Positions 33,901-47,082 of a stretch of 64,000 bases of DNA are shown in pieces (position 1 is the stretch's first letter; each line of letters opens with the position of its first letter). The stretch lies in the NCBI GenBank assembly GCA_039566865.1, contig CM076960.1, positions 17,280,501 to 17,344,500 on the forward strand. Direction: 5' to 3'. Made by a program: the position numbers and the translations under genes. Under the pieces are notes generated by a model. It ran no database searches. It worked only from the letters and a program-made list of their open reading frames with translations, and was not told the origin of the DNA. Source of the stretch: Aurelia coerulea. Its lineage: Eukaryota; Cnidaria; Scyphozoa; Semaeostomeae; Ulmaridae.

Positions 33901-36900
33901 TGCTATTGTTTTACAAAATCTGACCTTGTTGTATGGAATGGTGTAAATAAGAGCTTGATACTATTTCCGTACGGGCATACACGGCTGCTAACTAAACTGC
34001 TAATATTTCCAAGTTTCCTGTAAACTGCATCATGACTTCATAAGTAAATGGCGCATAATTTTGCAAACCAACATCGAGTTTAGGAATCTGTGTACGAAAC
34101 TGGTGTGAAAAAAATGGAGATTGACGAACTAGCCAAATCAGTTACACTAGATTACAGTAAGAATACATTGTTAAGGTTTATGCAGGGTGGCCAAATAACT
34201 TTAGCCAATAATGTCGAACAATTGAAAAGATGAAATAACTAACCAGTGCCACATTCTCTTTCGCAATCCACTCTAAATTTCTTCTTTGCTTCTTCAATCT
34301 GGGCAGCTCTCCTTTTCAATCTATTTTGAAATGCATTGATATTCGACTTCCATCCTTCCATTTTCCCTTTGGCGTTGCGGAGAGATCTTTCTGCCTCCTC
34401 AACTTTCTTCTTCGCTTCTTCAAGTTTTTTTATTGCGATGTCAGCTCCCTTTTTCAGATATTTCTTTCCAGCTTGGAAGATTTTATCCAGATGTAGATCG
34501 ATTATTACCCTGGCCCTGAACTAAAGAAAATGATACATATTTGAATCTTTGGTCCCCACCACGAGAAAGGGATTTCTCTCACAGTAAAGTTACACCGGCG
34601 GTGAGGGGGGGGGGGGGTGTGCCGCCCTGAACGATATACTTTTCCATCCATATTTTTCTAGGCAGGGGTACACATTTTGGAACTGTTGGTGCACGCCATA
34701 TTGTAAAGGTTTTCTTCAAATTGTAAAGAGAGAACCAAATCTTGGTACTGCTGTCCAGGGAAGACCAAATTTTAATAGGGTGACAAAAGGATTTTCGCGC
34801 TTTCGGTGTATGGACCATGGGGACTAGAAGCTGCAGTTCCCCCAAAGATTGGAGAATTTTTAATACTTTTAAGTGAAATGGTGTTTATTCGGACAGATCC
34901 CTGCAGTCCCCTCAGCACACTACAACAGATGATTTGTTTCAACCTCCTCCATATGTTAAAAAGACTGTCACAAATCCATGCTCTTTTCTTAAAACACAGG
35001 TTGCTGTGCGAAGCTTGACAGATTTCAGTTTCAAATTTCATTTCACATATTTGGAGCTGCTCTTTAGATTGATTTCCAAAGGTGCAAAAATCTGTCATAG
35101 ACCTTTTTACTTCTTAAAAAAGAGGTTTGGATCGAGCGTCCAAATCTGGTAGATTTTTGTTGAAAGAAAGGGAAACACGACCCCCGTTTTTGATAGATAC
35201 TTGCTAGCTGCGGCAAGAAGTTCCTTCGGATCTCAGAACACTTTTCAGAGAGTTAAGCAACGATAAGTTTGATCGAATGACTTACGACTGGTTCAGTTTA
35301 AATACACCAGCAAGTTTGGCCTTGTTTCTCATTTATTTCATTTGTCATTGGCTGATTTTGTTGTGTAACAGTGTGAGCATTACAAGGGCTTCATTTTGCA
35401 ACTTTGCAAATCGAAGTTTTGCGTTTCAACCGTCGTTATTCAAAGGAAACAAAAGTCAACTAAAAATGAATGAAAATAACGAGAAACAAAGCGAAAAGAC
35501 CAATAGCACATGCCTGTATGTCAACCAAGCCATGGCTAACTCACTTTGCACAAAGTAGTCGATAACAAACTCTCTGAAAAGTTTTAAGATCCGAAGCAAC
35601 TTCATACCATAGTTAGCAGTGTATCCACTGAGAACGGGGGTCGTTCTTTCGTTTTCCTTCCCAAATTTTACCAGATTTGGACGCTCGATCCAAACCTCTT
35701 TTTTAAGAAGTAAAAAGGTCTATGTGATCATTAGCTGAAACTCTATGACTTGCCGAAGCCTTGCCAAAGGCGAAAGAAAGCATTGTAGTAACTGAAGAAG
35801 TCTCGATTTCCGTGAATCACTTAAAGACATTTTTATATCAAAGGGAGCCTTTGGCAGCTCACGGACTTAATTGATAATTGTTCAACTTTTGCACAATTTA
35901 CAATATGACTATCGAAGCATTAAATTGATGATCTGAAAGCCTGAAATGATATTTCCCTCAAGATTCGTGAATTCGCATATTTGCTCCACCGCAACATTGA
36001 CAACTGAGAATTGTTCTATGATTGAATTCCCAGCTTTTATGCATATGAGACAGGAGTTCTGATCACTGCTAGGCCTATCATTTAAGAATTAAGTCTACAA
36101 ATAGCAACCAAAAATTTGTACTTACTTCAAATGCTAGAGCTGCAAGACTTCCATAAGCAGCTTCAACGTATAACTCAGACCGAATCATACCCCACAAATC
36201 AGTTGTCATCTCAAATTTGAATGCCGTATCAGAGACATCGATTTTCACTTCCCTGGACATACCAAGTAGCGAAATGTATCCATTAATTTGAACAGTCACT
36301 GATGACTCTGTTAGATATATAAATGCTTTTGGACCGTTGTCTCGATCATCTGCACTCCTTCGCAGTTGAATAAGTCCTCCTGCCCAGTCAATAGGTGACA
36401 GTTCAACGTCGATCAAAAGCCTTGGAAGTTGAACGATAACCTCCGCAGCCACCTTGAATCCGAGGAAATTGAGAGTTCCTTTCAAGTAGAGTCCAGCCTC
36501 GATTTTTATGTCCAACGCATCAATATCTTTCCCTGAAATAGATTTAATATTTTTGACGTTGATATTGTCAGATATTTCAAACAAACATCCGGAAATTTTG
36601 CTGTCAAATCTTTTTGCAGAACAGTAAAATCATAGTGAAGGGTCTTATTTTTTTAAATGTAAATTCTTGCCTGCAAAATACTTTTTAAAAGAAAAGGAAA
36701 ACGTCTCATTTTTCAACTAACTTAATTTTTGCAATATGATCTTCAAATAGTTATTGCATAGAAATTTCTGACAACTTTGCAGTCGGCAAAATTATGACAT
36801 TCTTCTTTATGGAACAAGGAAAGTAAACTGTGAAAAGATCACTTTTCATAATTGTTCGAAATATTTCTAAATGCATCCAAAATTCCTTGAAAAACGTCCG

Positions 36901-39900
36901 AAAGTTGTAAGAAAATATTTTGTCCGACTTTTGTTCGTCCAAAGTTTTTTGCTTTTAATATACACCTAATTTCTGTGAAAACTTTTATAAAGACTTTCAT
37001 GTTTCGTGAACAAAAACCATCAATTAAAGGATTTTTATCTGTTGTTTTTATACGTACTAGGGCAAATTTTATAAAGCAAAATTCAGGTTTGCGAAAAGGC
37101 AAAGCGTTTTGCTTGTCTGACGAATAGATTTTACACCTCGGAGTGCACTCAATCAAATCAAAGTAAACAGAGAAAGCAAGACATTATTGTCGGCTTCTTT
37201 GAAGTTGTGAAATCTATTCTTCAGCCTGTTAAATTGATTTTTCTTATTGTAAACAGAACTGTATTCTTTGTCTCACAAAATTCGCCCTTGCTTAGATTTT
37301 GTAAGACAATAGCATGAGTTGTTTTTGATTGACACCGCAATTCAAAGCGATTAGTGATCGCAGACAAAGGAAATTCTCTCAACCAGTAATTCAAAGCAAG
37401 CAAAGCCGCAATTTTTTCCTGAAACCCAGGTAGCTAGCTCGCTCGTTGTGCATTCCGGAAATTTTTTTTAAGAGCAAATATGAGAATAGATCGAAAGAAG
37501 AAGGAAATATCTACAAATCTGTCTCAGGCATTTCATTTGTTTTGTTCAAAAGCCGATTGCGAGGTGATTCAATTCTCTTATTTTTTGGGTGAAATCGAAA
37601 CGCTTAAGGGCCAATTTATACGTCGTGCTTAACTCGCATCGAATCAAATATGATGTTTCGAAATTTCCTAAGTGTCAATTAAGTTCAAGATAAGCACGAC
37701 GCATCAATTGAATTCGGAATTAAGCTCGAATCAAATGTAAAGCGCGACGTAAGCTCGTCGTTGCCAGTCGCACTACGCGACCATAGCGCGACTTGGATTT
37801 AAACGTCACGCTCCTGATGAATCAAAGCGAGTTGATCTGCTTCCCTTGGAATCTGAAATACGACGTTACAATGAAAAAGCCTCGTATCCGAATGAGCACC
37901 GAAAAGAGGTAGCTTTGGAATTGCCCGAAATTGCCGGAATGAGTTAGCGCGTCTGAAGTGCGACGTTTAAATCAAATCAAGTTTTCATGACGCGCTTATC
38001 TTGTGCTTTCGTCGATCTAAATCCTAATTGATTCGATGCGAGTTAAGCACGACGTGTAAATTGGCCCTTACTGCTCAGCTCCTGAACCAAAGAAATGAAA
38101 TGCCCGTGGTAGATGTGTAGATACATCCTTCTTCTTCTTTCGATATATGCTCATGTTTGCTCTAAAAAACAATTTTTGAAATGCACAACGAGCGCGCTAG
38201 CTACCTGGGTTTCAAAGAAACATTTGCGGCTTTGTTTGTTTTGAATTACTGGTTGAGGGAATTTCCTTTGTCGGCAATCACTAATCGCTTTGAATTCAGG
38301 TGTCAACAAAAGCAATTCATGCTATTGTCTTACAAAATCTGTCCTTGTTCCCTTGCTTTGAGTACCCACCTTTTGTGCTGTAGGCAACAGTAATGCCCTC
38401 TGGGAAACCACTTTCTCTGACGAATTTTGGAATATCTTTGGGTTCTGCGAGCTTAAATGCTCTGAAGATAGCACCGATTGTGAATTGGTTGACACTGGCG
38501 TAAATATAATTATCGTCAGGTCTGTTCACATCAATGCCAAAATAGCAGGCTATCTTGATGGCATGATCATTGCTTCCTTTTGAGTCGATCACACCTACCC
38601 AAACTTCACCTCCAAATTCTAGAAAAGAGAGGGGAATATGTGACACTTGCAACGAGTCGATGAAATAATTATAGATATCAAAGTTGAAGTAAGATGGTAA
38701 ATACTAACGTACAACAGATACCCCAGCGAGTAAAGACAACAATGCCCGTTTGAAAAGCCACTGCTCGCTGCATATCAAGGCGATGATATTGCCAAACATA
38801 TCATTTTAATAGAACAAGGACAGATTTGGTAAGACAATAGCACGAGTTGGTTTTGATTGACACCGCAATTCAAAGCGATTAACGATCGCAGACAAAGGAA
38901 ATTCTATCAACTAGTAATGCAAAACAAGCAAAGCCGCAAACGTTTTTCTCTGAAACCCAGGTAGCTAGCTCGCTCGCTGTGCATTCCATAAATTGTTTTT
39001 AAGAGCAAACATGAGCATAAATCGAAAGAAGAAGGGTATGTGTACACATCTTCAAAAGCCGGCTGGGAGGCGATTCAATTTTCTTATTTTTTGGGTGTAA
39101 TGAAAACACTTACTGCTCGGCTTCTGAACCAAAGAAATCAAATACCCGCGGTAAATGTGTAGATATATCCTTCTTTTTTCGATATATGCTCATGTTTGCT
39201 TTTAAAAACGATTTCTGGAATTGACAACGAGTGAGCTAGCTACTTAGGTTTTCAGAGAAACTATTGCGGCTTTGTTTGTTTCGAATTACTGGTTGAGAGA
39301 TTTTCCTTTTTCTGCGATCGCTAATCACTTTGAATTGAGGTGTCAATCAAAAACTGTTCATGCTATTGTCTTACAAAATCTGTGCTTGTTGATTTTCGGA
39401 TTTTATGCCCATTGACATTTCATTATTTTTCATTACAGAGTTAAATGAAGATAAATGTATTTAGGATACTTACCAAAACTAGGGATTGGTAGGCCAACTG
39501 CTATGCCGATGCCAAGATTAAGATTTCCAAAAGCAAGGTATTCAACCCTGAACGGGTTCTTCCACATGTTTGCCATAGCGAATGTTAAACTCAGCTTTCC
39601 TGTGAGACTCACTTCAATGCCACCTGATGAAAACAAATTTTTAGTTCATTGTTCTAAGGAGAGATTGCAGCATCAGTCATACAGCTACTCTAGGCACTGG
39701 AAAGAGAGAAGTCCTGGCTAGACAAACACGGGCAGATTTTGTAATACAATAGCAAAAGTTGCGTTTGATTGACACCTTAATTCAAAGCGATTAGCGACTG
39801 CAGACAATTGAAATTCTCTCAACCAGTAATTGAAAACAAATAAAGCCGCAAAAGTTTCCCCGAAACTAGTAAGGCAAACTCTCGCCTTGTGCAAGCGAAG

Positions 39901-42900
39901 GGTTGTTTTTAAGAGAAGTTACGTGCTTATAACGAAAGAAGAAGGGTAAATCTAAAGTTCTGTCTGGCGGATTTTGTTTATTTGATTCAGAAGCTCTTCT
40001 GTAATCGTTTCATTTGAGCCCTAAATACGTGAGAATTACCATGCCTTCTGCTCGGCTTCTGAATCAAATAAACAAATTCCGCCAGACAGTGCTTTACATT
40101 TACCCTTCTTCTTTCGTTATAAGCACGGAACCTCTCTTAAAAACCATCTTTCGCTTGCACAAGGCGAGAGTTTTCCCTACTGGTTTTGGGGAAACTTTCG
40201 CGGCTTTGTTTGTTTTGAATTACTGGTTGAGAGAATTTCCTTTGTCTGCAGAGGCTAATTGCTTTGAACTGAGGTGTAAATCAAAAGCAACTGCTGCTAT
40301 TGTATTACAAAATCTGCCCTTGTTGGCTAGACAATATTGAGACGGTTGATGGAACACGTGAATCTGCTTACATAAAAAGTTTCAAAAAGGTATCTTCATA
40401 TACAGGGCTCTAAACTGACTTGCAAACCGCATTTACTGCACGGGGATGTGTCCTGTTTATATGAAATCTATACGCCTTTAGGGTAGCATCATTTCAAGAA
40501 CTTGTTTTAGGCTAAGCTCCCGAGTGGCAGATTTCATTTTCTGTTCCTTGTTAGGCTGTTTTGCTCAGTAGCCAAAACTAATCACAGCTAACTTTGTTTG
40601 AAAGCTACTAATTACTGCAAAGTTGTACCATGGGTAGTTAGACACTGCTGGTGTGCTTCTATGGAGAAGAGCTGGATAATATGTATCTGCGAGGGACATT
40701 TTTTATAGTACTGCGGAGGAGATATCTGCGGGGGAAATTTTTTATAGTACTGTGGAGGAGATATCTGCGGGGGAAATTTTTATAGTACTGCGGAGGAGAT
40801 ATCGGAAGCGAAGAGAGAAGGAGAGAGAAGAATTCATTTTAATAGTTTAATTAATATTTTCGTCCTTTCGATATCTCCTCCGCAGTACTACAAAAAATTT
40901 CCCCCGCAGATACATATCATCCAGCGCTCCTCCATAGAAGCACACCAGCAGTGTCTAACTACCCATGGTTGTACCATGAATTTAAGATGATAACAATTTA
41001 AGAATTTAAGAAGATGTTATTACATTTGCCGTAATCGTAATTGTTTAGATTAATTAGTTTGTAGTTTTGTTAGGACGACGCTCCAGTATTGTGTAGCAAG
41101 TCTAGATGTTAAAATGAAAAAAAAAATGAAAAATGATAACTCGCTGTAATGCCTAAAAACCTTTTCTGTTAAATGCTTGAAAAAACTTGTTTTTGTCAAA
41201 GCAGGTTCATTTCTTGACACGTTTTCGAAAATTTGGACAGTCTTAAGGTAACTCTGCTTTCCGCTCTAGTGCACAGCAAGATGCCGTTTCGCAGAACCAC
41301 TCTCCTCAGAAAACAGTTAATTTCTCCAATATTATTCGGCCTATCGAAAAGCGGTAAAAAGGATGTTGTTCTGTATAATCTGGGCAATCGAAAAATGTAT
41401 AAATCGCAATGTTTCCGTCAACCCTGGCTTCGCAAATCCTAGTTCAAATCTTTTTGCTAATTTCAGAAAAGTGGATTTACCTCCAAAACCACTCGAAACA
41501 TGTTCGATTTTTTTCGTTCCATCTTTAGCTAGGTTGTTGATCTACAACTTTGCCAAGTCTGATTGAAAAAGCTAGGCTAGATTTCCTGCAATCGAATTTC
41601 GTATTTCTGTTTATAGGCGTAGGAGACAGGGGGCAAAGGGGGGCTGCAGCCCCCCCAGCGTCGGAAAATTTTGCAAAAATCAGCCATAATCGGGCAGAAA
41701 TCCGCCCTAAGTCGGGCAGAATTTTCTTAAACAATTGAATTTTTATCGGGCAGCCCCCCAAATTTGATTTCCCCCTACGCCGATGGAGTTACCTTAAGAA
41801 GCCAGTGAGCTTCATCTTTTCATGTAGAAACGAATAGAAGCCATGGCCCTAGCGTGAATTCCAATTCACTAAATTTATACTCACCGATAAACTGAACTTG
41901 ACTTGATCCGAGGCTTTCAGGAATATTCCAATAAAGGGTGCATTCTAATTTGATACTTGATTTCTTTCCACTTAACGTTAATTTGAGTTCGATTGACTGG
42001 ATAACCAATGACCCATCTGAGTTTATTGGAATAGTTCCACTAAATTTTGCACCAAATTCAAATTCGCCTTTGCCGATTCTTCCAGAAATTTCAAGAGTAG
42101 CATCCTTGCCTACTTTCTCTGCCAGCCAGAGACAAAGGGAGTCCCCATAACACTTGTGAGATTGCGGGATGTTAAATATTCCAATAAAGGTTAGGCCTGA
42201 AATGAAACAAAATGAAGTAAGAAGACAAATCTTTGACGTGTGTTCAAAGATGTTTTGTGTATGTAGAAGTTACGGTTCTGTTCTGAAACCTATGATCCAT
42301 TGTTCTTCGTCTCTTATCATCGTTTCGTGGACAATCAGAGATGGCATTGTTTAAAAAATGGACGCCTTGGGACTAAGTTGACTAGGTTTATAAAACATTG
42401 GGCTGAAGGGAAACAAAGAGGGCGCCGATTTTTCTATTCGCACTGAAACGAGGTTAAAAGTAGTCATAGCAAGTTGGAAAGCTCGGCAGTTGGAAATTCT
42501 TATTGCTATGCTGAGCTCACGGAAGCTAAATTGGCCTTCAAAATGAGGAAATCCTGGTTGAAACTGAAAGGTTTGTTGATTTTTGGATTAAAGAAACATT
42601 CATCTGGATACTTGTGGCTTTTGTTCATTGCTAACGTCGCTGAAAACTTGAATTTTGAGGCGTTTTACTATCTGAGGCTTGAGCCGACAACTTAGGCCCA
42701 TACGCCATTGCTTGGAGCACTGGAGCACTCGGTTTTTCGTACAGTGTTGCTATGGTTCCCATATCCGGATATGAATTTGAGGGAAGCAATTTCGTCCTAA
42801 TTTTCAATGTGAATGTCCATATAGTCGTAGTTTGAGCGTCCATCAGTCTATCAGTAGCGATAGCTACGAGCCCGTAATCAGTCTAGTGTAGTGCTTCTTT

Positions 42901-45900
42901 ATCATTACTTGGTGTGTCAGTTCAAGGGCGCCTACCTTGTAGGAAGTGTGTTTATATATTCCCAGTACTGTACCCGTGACCAAGTGCACAGAATGACCCA
43001 GTACACAGTGTAATTGGTGTCCTGGAACCCAGTCCTGTTAATCTGTGTATATCATAAGGATTTTCAAATTCTAGCGTCTGTTAGTGTTGACCAATCAAAA
43101 ATCAGGCTGTCTGGTTCCCTGTGGTCAGCTCGTATAACAATTAATCTCGTGTTACATCAATACCGGAATTTGAAACCACTAAGTTATCCATACGTCATCT
43201 TGACCTTGACAGGATTGAATCTGTGTACTTGTGTCACGGTACAGTAATGGGATACTCTGTGTATTGGGTCACAGGACACCAATTACTCTACAGTACTGGG
43301 AATAAATACAGTCCCTACAAGGTAGGCGCCCTTGGTCAGTTGTGAAATTCAATTTGCTACAGTAGGTCACTTATGTTATGTTAATTAGCATACCTGGTTT
43401 GATATCTCGTGAACTTAAATACGGGACTTTGAACTTGATTTCTGCTTCTTCTTCCTCGTCGTCTTCTTTCTTGTCATCTGCCTTATCATCTTCACCATCA
43501 CCTTTTGGTTTCTCTGCTGATTTATCTCCAGCTTTACCCCCGGATTTTCCAGTATCAACTCTTCTATGGAGCAATGTATTTTGATGATGTTGCATTAGAT
43601 GGGGACGGGTGCTTCGCTGTGCTGAATTGAACCGTTGCATATAATTAGCGTAACTAGGAGTATGTAGGCTTTGTCCTCTCTGAAACCAATGAAACATGAG
43701 AATTTTATATGGATAACAAGGTTGAAGAAAATCAAGCGGGACAAGAAAAAATTTCCTGATCAAATGAACTCAAACTTTCTCTGTTCACCTGTGGGTAGCT
43801 AGACACTGCTGGTGTGCTTCTATGGAGGAGCGCTGCTACTAATATGTACCTGTGGAGGAGTAATTTGTATTATTGTGACTTATATAGCTCAATGAATGGA
43901 AAATCTTTGGTAACCTCTGAAATTTGATATAACTGGGGGGGGGGCTTAATAGAGAGGAAGGCTTGTTTGAAATATTGGCTCAGAGCGGAGGGGATTATTT
44001 TCATTCATTTCATTCATTTCATTCATTTTTATTTATTTAGGCACGGTAGCCCCGTCAATCCATATGAACTGCTTTTCAGGGGGCCGTGGCAAAACATTTA
44101 CTAATTCAAAATTCAAAATTATTTGAGAAGGGGGTTTAATAGAGAGGGGCTTGATAGAGCTTTTACGGTAAGTTGACCTTGTGCCACATCTATTTTTAGT
44201 GGTCGAATGAAATGGTATTTTGAAAGCAATGTCCAATCAGATGGCGTATGATCTGTTCTATTCTAGGCGTGTCTTATCAGTGTAATAATGAGCATAGGTT
44301 CCAAATCTCTGACTCTGTGTAAAAGGGTTGGTGTAAAATTTAAAGACCTATTTCTTTTGATTGAATGGCTTGCAAGAAACTTCAGACACATATCTATAAT
44401 TCTACCGTTGGACTTTCCAGAAATTTTGAATATTTTTCAAAATTACAGCATATTGTACATTTCAACTCATTTTTAGGATGTGACGTCGTCAAATTTCTAA
44501 ATCAAAAACCAGATGAGTGATAGACTTTTGCTTGATACCATATTGTAGTCATCCATAAACTATAGTTCTCTTCAAAATTACTTCATGTTGCGTCAAATGG
44601 TTTAGAAATTACGATGGTTTAAGTTTTTTTGAAAATCCTTCTTGAACTCTTGAAAAAGAAGAAAAACACTCTAATTCTGAAAATATGAAAGATTTCAGAA
44701 AAATCCAACGGTAGAATTATGGAGAAATAGCTAAAGTTTCTTTGAAGTCATTCAGTTCAAAGAAATAGGTCACTCAATTTTACATCAGCCTTTTTAAAGA
44801 TTTGGAACCTATGCTGTAAAAATGTACCTTTCTCAGATGACTCAAATGAGTTCTGTATCTCAATCCTCTGGCATTTCTTTCAAGTACATGAGGGTGTCCG
44901 TTGTAATTACCACCAACAGTCGACCGTCCGGGAGGACTTGGCTTGTCTTTGTCCGGTGAATCAGCTTTCCCTTCTTTCGCCTTATCAATATCATTTGCTT
45001 TCCCTTTTGGGTCATCTGAGGCTTCGACTTTTCCATCTGCATTGCTTATGATAAATACTAGGATAAACGGATACAGATCAATCAACTATGTTCTTAGCAA
45101 CCACCAGGTCCCTCTACGTGAATGTTCTTTGTTTTCCTTGTAAATTCTGTTTCATATTAGATGTCAGGCATCTTATGCATCTCAATTTCAAACGAGCCGC
45201 ACTCGTGAACTTTTTAAAGTTCTTCCCAACTTTGACACGACATCTAATATCAGACAGAATCTAGTATAATATCCTTTATCCATTAGTTTTCTTATCGTTC
45301 GTAGTGTACAGTTAGTTGCATGTAGGTTAACGTTATATGTCTTTATGTTTTTGGCCATGGGGTAGTCATTGTTTTCGCTCCTCCTGGTATCGTTCCCGTG
45401 GTGTTGTATAGTAATTAGATAAGTATTGTAGATTGTAGAATTTATTGTAAACTTTTTATATGAAAAAAAAGAAATCAATCAGCCTCGAAGCTCAACCTCG
45501 TACCCAGTGTCAACAACAAATACCCTTCGGAATGAGGTTGATAAAAGCTTTAAAAGTAACCTACAGCATTTGCAATGTTGAATGATACAAAATGTTGTTT
45601 AACATTTTTAGTATCTATTTCATTTTCGAGTCATCCGTCATTTTGTAGAATTAGCTAATGACATAATTTTGTTCGCAAAACCCAAGAAATTGTTGACTAT
45701 ATTTCCAACGGCAAATCTAGTCCAAACATTTTTTTCAATTACCATGTCGTTCTGAACGTCATTTCAATTCGTTAAACAAGTTATATTACACCAATCTAGC
45801 TCAGCTGAAGATTTCTTGCAACTGTATACTTTTAAAGATACGATACAGTTATATTTCCATATGTTATCCTAGTAATTTGCAACAAAATGACGTCATCAGG

Positions 45901-47042
45901 TGACACTTAAAATCCGTGAATAACTCGAAAAAGCAAAATTAGATATCAAATGATCTTAAAGAGCCACTGCTAACCATGATCCTTTGTGGCGCCAAAGTAG
46001 ACTTTCGTATTATCTGAAAGTCGTTTCTGGCCTAAATTCTCTTTGCCTTGCTTTTCAATTGGCACACAAATGATCATGTTTGACAATGGGTTTTTAGCGT
46101 AGACAAAAGCATAGAGTCCAAAAGTTGATATTTCCCTTTCTCCAATTTCAAAGGGTCCTTCGCAACGGACATACCTCGCATACCTCGCACGTGCCATCTC
46201 TAGTTGCACAGCAAAGAATGCTTGCAAAGCGTCTTGGTTAGCAGAGGCCCTTTAAACGACATCTTTAATGCTATTAATTTGCACCAATGAACGTTTTCGT
46301 TTCGGGTCACCTTTAAAGGGGCTGTACAAAACTTAAAAAATCCTAAACTTTCTCCCCCTAATGCAGGCAAGTAGCAGGAGATATATTGCAAATGAAGATG
46401 TTTTCTACGTGTTTGAGGCCCGTAGAATTCGCCAGTGCAATTATATTTTTATGCCATCAACGATTATAAAGATACAGCTGGATTCTGAGTAACGAGTTTC
46501 AGATGTGTTCAGCCTAAACACACAAAAGGCAACAGGCAGGCTAAAGAAATTGTACGCCACGTGCCAATTAGAGAGGAATTTCTCATTGAATTTGATGATA
46601 TTGGCCAGCTGTTATTTATCTTTGTTTACAAACATCTTGCATATCTATGTTTAAAGAAGGCTATTTTGTCAAGGAAATAAAAAAGAAAACTGCTAAATGA
46701 ATGGATTCTCCCAATGCCCTCAAAGTGAAAAGCAGATCCCGGGCTGCAAAGGTTTTGCAGAAGATTAAAGGAGTGAAATTTAAAGGAAATACTCACTACA
46801 AGTCATCTCTGAAAACCAAGCAGCCGAGAATAGATTATCTCCCAATATTTTCTCCAATATTTTATCAAGCCGTACGCTCTCGATCACTATGCCAACAGCA
46901 ATAGCTGTTTTTGGCTGTTGTGTGCTACCACCTTGCCTTGGTTTCCATATCAACCCCTCGCAAAAAACATTTTCGTAACCCCATAGGATGGGTTGGCCAG
47001 CAATCCTGAAAATGGTAAATAAATCAATTTATCTATCTATCC

Positions 47043-47082
<40 letters not shown>

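Noticed and set aside
28102..40340. Many ORFs sharing YLGFRETFAALFVLNYWLRE
   Set aside because: The phrase recurs on both strands in every copy of the AACAAGG palindromic MITE. It has no start or regulatory context and is frame-broken in several copies, so it is repeat sequence, not a protein family.
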